The translations under genes and the position numbers were made by a program. The notes under the pieces are model-generated. The model was not told the DNA's origin, ran no database searches, and saw only the letters and a program-made list of their open reading frames with translations. From Halictus rubicundus (Eukaryota > Arthropoda > Insecta > Hymenoptera > Halictidae), in contig NC_135149.1 of the NCBI RefSeq assembly GCF_050948215.1, positions 8,103,001-8,167,000 of the forward strand: DNA of 64,000 nucleotides, read 5' to 3'. Numbering within the stretch: position 1 is the stretch's first letter; every line of letters begins with the position of its first letter. Below are positions 20,023 to 32,535 of this stretch, one piece after another.

Positions 20023-23000
20023 ACGTCATAATACGTTGTCATTTATATTTTGATACTAATTATTTTATATAATTCCTAATAGAATACAATTTGTTCGAAA
20101 TGTTTTACAACAATCTTTGAGACGTGCATAAAAATGTATGGATCGAGTAACAGAATCTAGCACAGCAGTGCAAGTAGAATTTTTAGATTTTAATAATAAT
20201 TCGTAAGTCACTTACTGCAAACAATCGAATGCAAGACAATAAAAACATTTAAAAAATTTGGAGATAATAAATGTATAGATCATGCAATTAATCCAGTCAA
20301 TTTTTATTTTGCATAAAAATTCGAGGTCTAGTTGCAATAATTTCGCTATGATATTTTTAACCAGCCCTTGTATAGTCTCATTAGATGATCGCTTTTGCAG
20401 AATTGTGTAGGTCGAGTAGCAGAACCTACCCATACCGAACAAACATCGTAGAATTTTTATCGCAATTACGTGAAAGTGAAATAAGTAACAGAATGACGAG
20501 ACACTTCTGACCATGGTACGAGCACTTCATTCCTCCGCCAACGTGGTCGTCTAGCATCCCGTTCACGAAGACAAGAGTAGCAACAGGGGAATTAGTGTAG
20601 GCGATGAAATGGTGCTTCCTGTTAGACGAGTATCCCCGATACATTGTACGTATACTCTGCTTGCATCTGCCTACAGTTATCCTCCTTCCTGTCATCATGA
20701 AGATACTAATCTCTTTGGCAGAATTATTGCAAATTTCTCTTTCTCACCGTAGGCGTTCAGGTGTTCGTAAACGTCGAACGTTTCAAGTAGGAATCTACAG
20801 TTCACGCGTTGACCAATCCATTCTATCACTTTACAAATCATTTAGACTCGGTTAAAAAATTAATGAAAAGGACTTAGCCCATTCCCTCCATTACAATAAA
20901 TAAAAATCATAGCATTAAAGTTGTAATTTACATGTTTTAAATATTTCTATCGAAAGTGTTGTCCAACAAAACTAATTTTAATAATTATACGTTGTGCGTT
21001 AAAATTAGCCATAATTATTCATTATGGTTGAAGCCCTCTCAAAAGTAAAAATTTAACTCTACTGTATTCTTAGAGTCTCTTCTGATTCATTCACATTTCC
21101 ATCCCTTTAATATCATTGTACAATATTTTTAATCTTAAGAGGAATGTAATACAATTATTGCGAATGTACATGTTCTGCTTTCCTCTAAAATAATATTTTA
21201 AATGTGCAGGAAACAGAATATACTCCTCATATTAAATTCAAGAATTGAATAAAAATGCAATTTTTATTAAGATGTATTTCCTAATGAGATTATCAAATTT
21301 TATAAAATTGAAATATATGTTTCACAAGACAAATTCATTGATATATCTTTGTTGTATAAAAACTGTAAGAAAAGGTTTATAGTGTTAACAAATTTGTTAA
21401 GACATTTAGACACGTGCTTCAATTGTGTTGAGGAGAAAGAAGAAAAATCAATTCTCTTATACAAACCCTTACCACTGTAACATATTTTATTGACACAGTG
21501 GTAAGGACATGGTGGTTGACGTTTTATTTTATTTTATTTTATTGTCTTTACAATAGTATTTGCCATAACTATCAGCATAAAATGTCTCCATGTTCCCGAA
21601 TGGTCCAATTTGTCCACTTTCCAGCCCGTTATTCTGCGATCACAGTAACCCGTCTTCCCACAAAAATGAAAAACAATGTCCAAGGAAATAAAGTCCAAGA
21701 GAAACCGTGTTCTCCAATTGAAACAGCCAGGCGATTCCCCGGGGCAGCAGGACAAAAGGACTACGATGCAGAAACAATTACGTTCGAACTACACGATGAT
21801 ACTCGGAACAGGATCATAGAACGAGCCCACGCGGATCAGCGGACTCTAGAGGACACTCGAGCCGAGGGAAGACGGATGGACAAAGAGTGAAGAAGTCCTT
21901 TAAAGGGGAATGCAGAGATGGATGCGCAGCATCGGGCAAGTGTAACCGCCATGACCCCAGGGATACGTTATTGATGGTGCTACACCGGGAATGGTGACTA
22001 GATGGTAATTTTCGTGGGGACAAAAAGGCGCGCCGGTATTCCGTGCGCTTAGTTCCTGCGGGATTGACATCCTGACGCGCTAGGAATGCTGGATCAGCTC
22101 TCGATCGTCTTTGCCGGGCGATCGACGCGGTTCGATAAGCAGCCGACGATCGAGAAAAATGCCTGGTGACTTGGGGGAAAAATATCGAAAACAACAGGGG
22201 GCGAAATTTTGTCGAAATACACTTTTAAGTTAGCTTTTGCATAGATTACATAAAAACTGTTGTTGTAAACGATACAGTTTCTGCATAATCGTAGAACAAA
22301 TTGAAGATCTTGGTTGATACCTTGCCTCAACCGAGCGGGTGCATTTTTCAATAAAATCGTACCTGTTGAGGTAAGAATTAAATAATTTTTTAAAATCCTT
22401 TCTTCTTTCTCGTAGCTTTGCAAATTTTGCAGTAATTCTTCTCTTAGACACTAATTATGTTTCGTTGCTGGCGAACGATCGCAAGTGTCGATAAGATCGA
22501 CGCGATTTCGGCTGGCCCGAGGTTCGCGTCGCGCGACCGTTACACGAAATTAACATTTCCGGCGCGAGGCCACGGATACTCGCTGATAAAGCAGCCGATT
22601 AAATCCGCGGGCGCGGCAATTAGTTAAAAATGGGTTTTCGGTTGGCGGATGCTGCATTCCGGCGATGCAACCGGCGATCCAACACCGGGCCACGTGAATA
22701 CGGTAGCACCGGACTGGCTCGATCAAAGTCGGGCCAAGACCGGGAGCGATCTTTTGACGGCGCGGCGAGATAAAATCGAGACTGATGCGGGTCCTTAACC
22801 GTCTAATGTGCACGAAATTACGCGGCAGGATATTAAATTAAAAGCGGAGCTACTGGAAGATGGGGCCGCGATATCGGCCTGCGATTCGAATCGATGCCCG
22901 GGACCGCGAGCGAAGGCGCAATTATTTAATTAACCCCGGCTGCTATTCGTCTCTGGGAACGCTCGGGATGCTTCCGATCGTTTCGGGCTTTCGGGAATTC

Positions 23001-23208
23001 TTTCCGACCACTCGACGCAATTTATTTTCATTTTATTCCCATGTTTGGTGCACGACGATATTTTCGAAGTGTTCATTATAATTCGGTCACCTGCAGCGGA
23101 ATACTTCGATCGTTGTATTTACCCATACTACGGATTTTTACGCAGAATAAAAATTGTCCGAGTTCATTCATCATAGGAGAATTACATTCTCTTCATAATT
23201 TTAGTGAG
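20023..23208. other. Long AT-rich to mixed stretch, no gene seen
   Basis: Contains a reversed dispersed motif (20288-20325, TTTTTATTTTGCATAAAAAT) and a loose duplication of GGATCGAGTAACAGAATCTA near 20140 and 20411. It also holds a perfect 12-bp hairpin at 21467-21506, a (TTTTA)n run near 21521, and a plus-strand dispersed motif at 23129-23168. 21600-22150 and 22450-23000 are GC-richer islands without a recognisable coding frame. Confidence 0.5.
21467..21506. repeat. Perfect 12-bp inverted repeat hairpin
   Basis: CCTTACCACTGT and ACAGTGGTAAGG separated by 16 nt. No T-run follows. Could be a protein-binding site or a MITE relic. Confidence 0.5.
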
Positions 23209-24071
23209 TTGAAAATGATATGACAGTGTTTTTTAAATTCTTCAGTGCATTTACTGTTTTGCACTTGGAATCAGGGGCCTAATCATGACAAGGATTCTAA
23301 GTCTGCGTTTATTTCGAAGATTTTCGTGATTTTGGAGAGTTGTGACCCATTTTTAAAATTTGAAAATTTATTTACTCACAATGGAGCTTTACACCATTCG
23401 GTAAACGGTAGCCACACGAAAATAGCGCAGCAGATCAACGATCTCCGGAAACTTTGTAGTTTATACCATCTTCCAAATGAGCATATTCGCTTCATTCTTG
23501 GCTGTGTCTTCGGAACAGAGTGGAAGACACTCGATACAGAGGCCATTTAGGACATAATGTAGTAAATTGGAACATAAATTTCGGCTGTAGGATCTTCAAA
23601 ATCGTCGGAATTTTCGGGCGGAATGCGTCGTCGGGATTCGTTGAAAATGATATGACAGTGTTTTTAAAATTCTTGAGTGCATTTACTGTTTTGCACTTGG
23701 AATCAGGGGCCTAATCATGACAAGGATTCTAAGTCTGCGTTTATTTCGAAGATTTTGGTGATTTTGGAGAGTTGTGACCCATTTTTAAAATTTGAAAATT
23801 TATTTACTCACAATGGAGCTTTACACCATTCGGTAAACGGTAGCCACACGAAAATAGCGCAGCAGATCAACGATCTCCGGAAACTTTGTAGTTTATACCA
23901 TCTTCCAAATGAGCATATTCGCTTCATTCTTGGCTGTGTCTTCGGAACAGAGTGGAAGACACTCGATACAGAGGCCATTTAGGACATAATGTAGTAAATT
24001 GGAACATAAATTTCGGCTGTAGGATCTTCAAAATCGTCGGAATTTTCGGGCGGAATGCGTCGTCGGGATTC
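23209..24071 (+). repeat. Recent 432-bp tandem duplication
   Basis: 23209-23640 and 23641-24071 are nearly identical: only a few differences, for example TTTTTTAAATTCTTCAG versus TTTTTAAAATTCTTGAG and AGATTTTCGTG versus AGATTTTGGTG. Each unit holds the same 101-codon open frame (23245-23550, 23677-23982), retained because the copies are so young. The frame resembles no protein I recognise. A shorter open frame of 64 codons crosses the junction. Confidence 0.85.
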
Positions 24072-25544
24072 CGCGCTTGTAAAAACCGTTCGTTGTAAAC
24101 GTAAGCCGAACAGAACGGATTCTGTGCCCCTGGCAGCTCGATCAAAGTCGACGGAAAGACCGGGAGCGATCGTCCGCCGATCCACACGGAGAGATATCCA
24201 TCTACAATGATGTTAAGGACCGAAGGGCCGGGCATTTGTAATCCTGCGAGAGCGGCCTGCGACGTCTCTCGTGGCGGGGAGGAGGATGCGGCAGCCCAAT
24301 TTATATATTGCGTCCCCTGGACGTCGCCGATTAATCCTGCGAGAGTCGCGGGACCACCCAGGTAAAACTAACACCCTTTGCCAGCGCCTCGTAAACGTCC
24401 TTTCGTCCTACTTGAACCGTCTGGCTTTAGTAAAACGTCCGTCCCATCTGCCCACAGGATTCCCCTTTTTCCCGACGTAGGGACCCGGCTTTAATCGCGC
24501 GACTTAGGGCGCGTTTATCTTCGAGCGATAGAAGATGTAACAGCTTCGATCGGAGCAGTCTTCTCCCATTTTTTTATGTAGTTATAGCTGTAGTATTAAG
24601 TCTCAGTCGTTGAGTCCATCGTGGACGTCTGGGCACTGTACTGACTCGAATGTATGTTTTCAAATTTATTATAGAAAGTTGAATTAATAAATGCACTTTT
24701 ATGCATTAGTGTTTGCTTTTCAGAATCTCGGGATAGCTATACAGAATATTTTAAAGTCTAAACTGACTCACAGAGAAGGCAATAATTGAGCGGCGTCCTT
24801 GAGGGGTATGAAAGAATTTGGTTGATTTAACAACGGAGGTATTTTACCTTGCAAACAAACAGGATCAATGAAATTCAAATTTGGTCTACTCTGTATAAAT
24901 GTTATTCATTTCATTAGAACTATATTAAAATGTTATTCGTCTATTATTAATATTTAAGCATAAAGTGTCCGAGGGTTAATATAAACATTTTTGTTAAAAA
25001 ATAATGGAACGTATTTTTGTATGCACTTCGATTTAATCGTCTTACTGATCATTCACCGCAGCACCGAATAATCGTACAGTAAGGGATCGCGTGGTCGTTC
25101 GAGGGGGCGAAAGGACACGTCAGATACAGAACGACGATTTCGGTGCAACTCAATCCCCCCACCCTCTGTCTGATCCAATCGGTGCTGAGCGTTTCTCGTC
25201 GAATCGTGGAAATTACTTTCGTCTTGGAATTGTCCTTGTCGCCGTGGAGGATCCAAGTTTGTGCTGTCGAATGTTGAATAGATTGAATAGAAGCTTTAGT
25301 TGATATGGGCTATTCGATTGTAAGGACTAAAGGAAAGTAAAGGTTTTGCAGATTTTTATCTATATTGATCAATCTCTTAGCTGGGTAGATTCTCGAGTAA
25401 ATTTGTTGATTTTTGCTTCGTTCTTCTCATTTCGCCCTTGCTTTAAAGTAGTCTAAAAGGTCTAAAAATTAGAAATACTATTTTATATTCAACACATGCA
25501 AATCCTTGAAAGAGATCCATTCTTAAAAATCAGAATGTACTTGA
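24072..25544. other. Non-coding DNA, no gene seen
   Basis: 24072-24540 is GC-richer. It carries GCTCGATCAAAGTCG...AAGACCGGGAGCGATC at 24137, an echo of the same words at 22718. AATCCTGCGAGAG occurs twice, near 24240 and 24333. The rest is AT-rich with a weak dispersed motif at 25345. Confidence 0.5.
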
Positions 25545-25815
25545 ATTAGAATATATTTGAATTTATTTGCATATACTTGAATGCACCCGAATACACTTGA
25601 ATGCACTTAAATTTATTTCAACGGTATCTACTGAAATATACTTGAATGTACTAGCATCACATGAATGCACTTGAGTGTACTTAAATATATTTAGATGGTA
25701 TCTACTTGAATGTTCTTGAATGCACTTGAATGTAGTAGAATGCATTTGAATGGACTTGTATGCACTTAAATGCACTTGAATATATTTGAATGGACTTGAA
25801 TGTACTTGAATCCAA
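25545..25815 (+). repeat. Minisatellite with 10-bp period
   Basis: About 25 degenerate copies of ACTTGAATGC (variants ACTTGAATGT, ATTTGAATGG, ACTTAAATGC). The open minus-strand frame of 70 codons (FKCIQ/VHS-like words) is a by-product of the repeat. Confidence 0.85.
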
Positions 25816-28108
25816 TGTTTAGTATAGGCAACATTACAAGAGAAGTTAGTAAATATTATTCCTATAATTAAACTGCGATTTACACGCCATTACAATAATT
25901 ATTAATTTTCTTACATCTAAAAAATGTTATTATTAATGATTAAAGCACGTCATTACTTAATTTTCAACATGAAATTACATGTCTCAAGAGTCCATAAAAA
26001 CCACCATCTCTCTAGAAAATCAAGTACACATGACTTACATACCCAGCAAGTACATATAAGACGACATTAAAAGTTGTCGAATCTTTAGACTTTCAATTCA
26101 ATTTACTCAAAAAAAAAAGGTTGCCTCTATCATAATAAGATCTGGCAATCAAAATTTCAACAAATAAAATTCTCTAATAAGCAAACAAGATTCCATTAAA
26201 CTCCAGTATTATCCAACCACAACGTCAAAACTGAAAAGCAACCGTACAATCATCAATACCTATAATTTCAACACCGGATGAGTCTCGAATTAATTTACTT
26301 AAATGAAAGCAGTGCCTCTAATGTAAGATCTGAAGGCGATCAGCAATTAACAAAACTCGCTAATAAGCAAATAAGCTTCCATTAATGTCCTGTTCCTCCG
26401 GACGAGAATGATCGAAAAACAAGAAACGAATCGTTCGTGCGATCAGACCAACCCCCGTATCCAGACGCTTGTCAACCAATCCGGTATTCAATTTATCCGA
26501 GGGGGCCGGTGTCATTAATGACACGAAGCGAAATTAAAAAGGATACGGGGGTAAGCAGGTTGAAATTGATACGTCGCGCCTCCCCGTCGTTCCGTTTCGT
26601 TTTCAGATGCTTGTCCATCCCCCTCCGATCCCCCCTCCCCCACCCAAGTGATGTCTTACACCTACGGTCGGACGTCATTATGATAATATTTCGCAGGCCC
26701 ACATCTTTTTTCTCATTACGCAGACATACACGCGCGCGGAAAGGGGGCGAAAGCGAGAGAGAGAGAGAGAGAGAAAGAGACCGAAGACCGCTAATTTGAA
26801 TATTGAGTTGCGGGGGTGTCGGTAACGGGCAGCTGCACAACTCGCATAAAACATAAAACGTCTCTAGAACGCATTCGTGGAGGAGAACGCACGTGGGTGC
26901 GCGGCACACCATGCAACGCGCGCGCGCGCGCCCGCGTCCAGCACCGAAAAGATCTCCTGCGAACGACGCCCCGAAGACAAAACGCGCTCGCGTGTCCCGA
27001 ACAAATTCCTCGAACCTGGCCTAAACTCGTTTGCCGCACTGATGGACGAGAAACACCGGCCAGATGCTCCTACCAGGACCACTTTACCGGGCCGGACTAT
27101 CACCGCAAGAATTCGAAACCCGGTGACGATTGCTGGGTCCGCGAGGAGACTGGTAGTGGGCTGGATTTGATCCGAGGTGGACGCGTCTCGGAATGCAATT
27201 GTTGTAGGAGATTCATTGTGTTCTGATTTTGCGAGAGGAGCCGAGGCGTATGCATCCTGGAACTTGGAATGCAATTATTACGGAAGTTTGATTGCCTGTT
27301 GTATCACACAAGTCTGATTTTAATAGAAAGTAAATGACAGGGCATTGCTGCGCGAATTTTGTGCATTTCATGCGAGCTACAGCTATTACGTTGGTGGAAA
27401 CGACCAGTGTTGTTATTAACAATTTTTGTTCGTTGATAATGAAGTTTTTACCTTACATCATAATCTAGACATTTTCAGTATTGATATACTGATATTCAGT
27501 AGTGGCGTTAATTTGATTTTAAACAATTCAATAGCGACTCCCGCAGCTTTAAATATGTTAGTGTACTGGTGAAATATCGCACATAAATATCCCACAAAAT
27601 CAATGTTAACGAAATTGGAAGAAATCAGAATTTGTCTTATTTTCAACCCTTCGATAACCTACAAGTCCTAGTAAACGTTCATTTATTCCAATATATCACA
27701 ATAAAAATGCACCCTTCACCATTTGCACTGGAATATCTTAATATTTATAAAATAACCTTTAACAATGGAAAAGCTAAAAAATCAAAATTTATCTTTGGAA
27801 TTATTTCTTTAACTGTTAGGTTGCCTACAAGCCAATTATTAATTACTGTTCAAAATTGCTATACAGAGAGTACAAAATAAATACAGTCGTATAAAAAATT
27901 GAGACTAACTAGTGTTGTTGATTTGAATTGAAGTGAAACAGCCACTTAATTATTAGTTACATGAATTCGTTCGATTGCAAGGTATGATTTCAGTAAACAA
28001 TAATTAAACTAATTTTAAAAATATAGTTGTGATTTATTGCAAATGCTAATAACTGTGATTGAATAAAAATAAAAATACAAAAAGATAAAAATAAAAAATA
28101 ATTTTTAG
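25816..28108. other. AT-rich flank and GC-rich island, no gene seen
   Basis: 26430-27240 is GC-rich with (GA)n at 26755-26776, an alternating CG run at 26916-26932 and overlapping ORFs to 139 codons on both strands, none recognisable. The remainder is AT-rich. Confidence 0.5.
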
Positions 28109-28490
28109 AAAATAAATAATTAAATAAAAATAAATAACAAATAAATAATTAAATAAAAATAAATAACAAATAAATAATTAAATAAAAATAAATAACAAAT
28201 AAATAATTAAATAAAAATAAATAACAAATAAATAATTAAATAAAAATAAATAACAAATAAATAATTAAATAAAAATAAATAACAAATAAATAATTAAATA
28301 AAAATAAATAACAAATAAATAATTAAATAAAAATAAATAACAAATAAATAATTAAATAAAAATAAATAACAAATAAATAATTAAATAAAAATAAATAACA
28401 AATAAATAATTAAATAAAAATAAATAACAAATAAATAATTAAATAAAAATAAATAACAAATAAATAATTAAATAAAAATGAATAATGTTT
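28109..28490 (+). repeat. 29-bp AT-only satellite array
   Basis: About 13 copies of a 29-bp unit (CAAATAAATAATTAAATAAA then AATAAATAA). Internal units are essentially identical, and the C recurs exactly every 29 bp (28138, 28167, 28196 and on). Degenerate AT-rich copies flank both sides. Confidence 0.95.
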
Positions 28491-30010
28491 AAACAATTAA
28501 ATAAACATGAATAATATTGAAATAATACAATTTTAAATATAATAACATAATATTTATTTTAATTTAATATTGAACTAATTAAATAAAAGTTCCTTATAGC
28601 CAACGATTTTATACATGATCTGATGCAATTCTCAGCTTTGTTAATAACTGAAAGGAAGATATCGAAGCTAACCGATCGAATCTACATTACGACCGAATCA
28701 CAGTGGCAGTAATGTGAAGCGAAAATTCGCATTATAGAAGGGCGAAGTCGAGCTAACCGGGTAAGCGGAGTCGCGGGATTGCAAGCTTTATCGAACACAG
28801 GATCGTCGCCGCTTTTATCGAGAGTTAATCGAATCATCGATTAGCGAAATTGGCATTCGCTTTTACGAGGTGTGGCTAATCGGCGACTTCGAGCCTCTAG
28901 CACTTAATGCTTTCCGTCAAACCTGTTCGAGCACCCATACCGAACTCGCACAGCTACCACGATGTTATACAAGAGACTCTTCCTGCGTCAGAGGGTCAAA
29001 GTTCGTCTCACAGGATCGACTATCGGACTCCACTAAAACCCGACCGACGCTTACACCGTTCGAACTGAAATCCCTCCCATTGGTTAAAACGGGGGAAAAA
29101 AAGAGAACCGTGAATTTTCGAATCGGCTCTCGTCTTTAATGGATGTTCGGCAATTTAGGCCACGCGTCAATCACCGGTTTTTAAAAGCAAAACTTGTCTT
29201 CTTATCGGCTAAATACTTGCCCGCAAGTCTATTAATATTAATATGCTATCGGCCGGTGTCACCAAAACCCTTGTTTAAGACGCCCGGACGCGTGAAACCT
29301 TGCTGGCAGATACAAAATGATCCTTCATGTGTGTCGTCGGCACACCGTCGCGTCGGACGTGTCATGTTCGACAAGGCTCGTTCTTCATGCTGTTCAAGCT
29401 GCTCACGGTGTCTGAGAGATACTGTATGAGCCGTGTGAAATCTCATTACGAATACTTTCGGTATCTGTGCACGTCAATTTAAGCAAATTCGCTGACGTAA
29501 CTTTTAGGAAACTGACGGGAAGTTTACATTCTAATCTCCTTTATGCGCACTTTTAAATATTTCTTTTTTTTAGGCGTGTTTCAGTTGCTAATACTAGGTA
29601 TCTTTATAGTAAATTGTATCACTGATTTAGTACAGTGAAGTATGTTCAAATCAATTTCATTGGCTAGGGAGAAATTAGGACTCGACATGAAATTTTGTTG
29701 TTTCTGTATTGTTGTATTACAATTTAATGCGTCTGCTTAAAATATAACACTCTTCTGTACAACAATTTTTGAGGAGCATACGCGGCTTATACATCAACCT
29801 TAAAATAATATAAATTTATTTTCTACTAAAAATTCGTCTCAAAAGAATCTTTATCTTTTAATTATTTATTTAGTTTTAGTATTTAGTTTTTTGTAAACAT
29901 ATTCGATAAATTAAAATTATTAAGAGAAGGAATACATTTGCAAGTAACGTCAGATCGACGTCTTGGTCATTAGCGACGGCTGTGTTACTGTTTAAATTCC
30001 ATTCCATAAT
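28491..30010. other. Non-coding DNA, no gene seen
   Basis: 28600-29430 is moderately GC-rich. Two adjacent open frames (28870-29139 and 29139-29429) resemble no protein and have no codon or splice support. 29430-30010 is AT-rich. Confidence 0.45.
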
Positions 30011-30215
30011 GTAATGGACCCAATTACGGTGCGGGTACCAATTATTGTGCCTGTATTAATTATACTTATTTTTAAAGCATAATGAATATTAAAGAAGAAA
30101 TATATACCATATATATTAACTCTATATATCTCTATATATATATCTCTTCTTTAATACTTATTATGCTTTGAAAATAAGTGATTGTAACCCCACAATAATC
30201 GAGTCCCTTACCCTA
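30011..30215. mobile_element. MITE, TAGGGTAAGGGAC family, copy 1
   Basis: Left end degraded (ATGGACCCAATTACGGTG); right end GAGTCCCTTACCCTA. Inner blocks TACTTATTTTTAAAGCATAA and inverted TTATGCTTTGAAAATAAGT match the copies at 51411 and 60990. A TATA-rich centre lies at 30105-30150. Confidence 0.7.
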
Positions 30216-31512
30216 TGTCTGTAGCTTTTATGAATTCTAATAAGTTGTCTCTGTGTTAAAGTTAAAAAAGAAGAAGACATTTGCGATTAACTTTTTCTTA
30301 GACTTAACCTAGAAAGTTTTTATTTTGCAAAGAGATCCGCAATTCACTTATATAACAAAAACATTCGTTCCTTCAATTCCTGTTTGATTTTCAGAAGTTC
30401 ATTCCTAGAAGCTTCCTCTCGAGAAAGAAGCACCTTTCACGAGCAGGCATTCGCGGGATCAATCACCGGACGCTCTGTCGCCGTGAATTCAATTTCCCTT
30501 GGAAATTTACCAACAATAACCTTTGTTCACCTGTTGTCGGTGTCGCGCGCGCGCGCGTCAACGAGAGACATGTAAAAGATCGGTGGCAAACAAAAGGCCG
30601 GGGGGGGGGGGACGATCACGGGTCTAAACTAAAGACTCATAGACACTGGGAGTCAGGGCTCTCGGGGGAACGAGGCACCTAAATCACACCCAACGTCAGC
30701 GGCCGCAACAATGGCCGTCACGCGCATCCATCTTATTAACGGATGTTAATCATGTCTTCAGCAACGCGTCGTCCAGGCATTACCTTCGCGACCACCACGG
30801 TCGCGCATTGTTCGGCGCGGGTTCAACCGAACGGAGAGCGCAACCCACCCCCTCCCCCTCCCCCACCTTTGGTTCCCTTGTAATAAGATACTCGCCATCT
30901 TCGTATGTAAATGCTGGCCATTCATTACGTTCCGAGCTGAATGATTGGGCCCTTTGTGGGAATCCTTTCACGACAAAAGCCGTATCATCGCTTAGGGAGC
31001 CCGCGGACAACCGGCCCGGAATAATATTTGCGCGGGCTTACCGGTATTGAACTTGATTCGGAGAATGATCTGCGGTTGGTCCACCGACGATCATGCTTCC
31101 AACAACTTTTCTTCGAAACGAGGAAATCTCCGGGACGGAATCGAACGAGAGTTACATTGAACAGCTTTTAATAGATGGCAGCACATTCACAGTTTCGACT
31201 TTCATGTAGTAAATAAAATTCGCAGTGCCGGAATACATTTTTTCAAATTTCAAAAATGCCTCCGGTGTTGCTTGGCTTCGTTTATACAACAAAGAAAGAA
31301 AGAATTCACCAACAGAAGAAAGTTGGACTACCTTCAGTCTTTTTTACTAAAATTTTGAAAATTAAGGTCTTTGGCGCACACAGAAGAAATTGCCCGAGCG
31401 AGCTGAAATTTTTTACATGTTCTAGTGGGCCAGGCGGGCAACTTTTCTGCACTATTATTACGTTGTTGCAAATGAAATGGCCGTTTTTAAATCTTTAATT
31501 ATTCATATTCCA
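30216..31512. other. Non-coding DNA, no gene seen
   Basis: Includes a GC-rich island (30400-31070) with an alternating CG run near 30546 and a 12-G tract at 30600-30611. No recognised coding sequence. Confidence 0.5.
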
Positions 31513-32535
31513 TTAATCGAAATAATTTCCGTCAATGTACTTCTTCCATCGTGATACAAGTGCCCCAATGCCTTTCTAGTAAAAATCTAATAAACGTAAG
31601 GCAACAAATTCATCAAATGCAGTCCTTCAATATTTTTCCGTTCAAAAAACTATGTAGATACTTGAAAAAATGATAATCAGTAAGTGACAGGTCAGGCGAA
31701 TAAGTAGGGTGAAGGAAAACTTCAACTCTGCTAATTTTTTTACAGTTTGTTTCGCAATATGTGGCCGAGAATTATGGTGAAGCAACAATACACCACGTCT
31801 ATTGACTAATTCCGGCTGTTGATCACGCAGTTTTTCGTACATTATATCAATTTCCTGACAGTATTTATCAGCATTTATAGTTTCACCTTTTTTTAAAACA
31901 CCCTTTGCTGACCACCGTGCAGGCATCAATGTCTTACGCGGATGAAGCTTCGGTTTCGACATATGTTTTGGAGTTTCATCTGCGTCTAGCCACTGTGCAG
32001 AACGTCGTCGATTGTCGTAGAAAATCCATTTTTCGTCACAGGTAATTATCCTGTTTAATATGCCTTCATTATTCTGTTGAAAAAGTAATGAAATTGTGTC
32101 AGTAAGTTCCTGTGGGACCCATTTATCTAACTTTTTTACATTTTCCAAAGTCTTCAGATGTCGGGAAACAGTTGAATTATTGTGTATATTGGTTCTCTCC
32201 GCGATTTCCCGAACAATTAGACGTGAATCCCTTTCAACTATCTCTTTTAAACCTGAATCTTTAATAGCTGCTCGCTTATGACCACGAGTCTCATTTTCCA
32301 GATTTGTATCACCGGAACGAAATTTTTCAAACCAACGCCTTATGGTCCGATCACATACTATACCTTCACCAAAAGCACCATTTATGATTTTCGCTGCTTC
32401 AGACGCAGTATGTCCAAATTTGAACTCGTACAAGTCGAAAATCGATTTTGAATCACGTACACTGTACAAGATCAAGAAACTTATACACGCAAATTCACGT
32501 ACGAGATGCGTATTTTTCATGTTGTACAACTTCAA
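31513..32535 (-). pseudogene. mariner transposase pseudogene, cecropia/Hsmar1-like
   Basis: The conceptual product of a Tc1/mariner transposase, a nuclear enzyme that cuts and pastes DNA at TA. The 297-codon frame contains an HTH region (HTASEAAKIINGAFGEG, then RTIRRWFEKFRSGDTNLEN), the KKLDKWVPQEL linker and the first catalytic block ITCDEKWIFYDNRRRSAQW. It continues with GETINADKYCQEIDIMYEKL and LVNRRGVLLLHHNSRPH. The second catalytic Asp (normally HDNARPH) is His here. About ten residues are missing after WVPQELT. A frameshift near 31720 moves the third block (YSPDLSLTDYHFF) to another frame; a second shift near 31625 and a TAG at 31576-31578 precede the GNYFD C-terminus ending at 31513. 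Clearly dead. RRRSAQWLD favours the cecropia subfamily. Inverted repeats were not identified. Confidence 0.9.

Noticed and set aside
23245..23982. Two identical 101-residue genes in tandem
   Set aside because: They are by-products of a very young 432-bp DNA duplication; no recognisable protein similarity.
25563..25775. 70-residue repetitive protein
   Set aside because: It is a translation of the 10-bp minisatellite.
28109..28490. CRISPR array
   Set aside because: The repeats are contiguous 29-bp units without spacers, AT-only, in a eukaryotic context.
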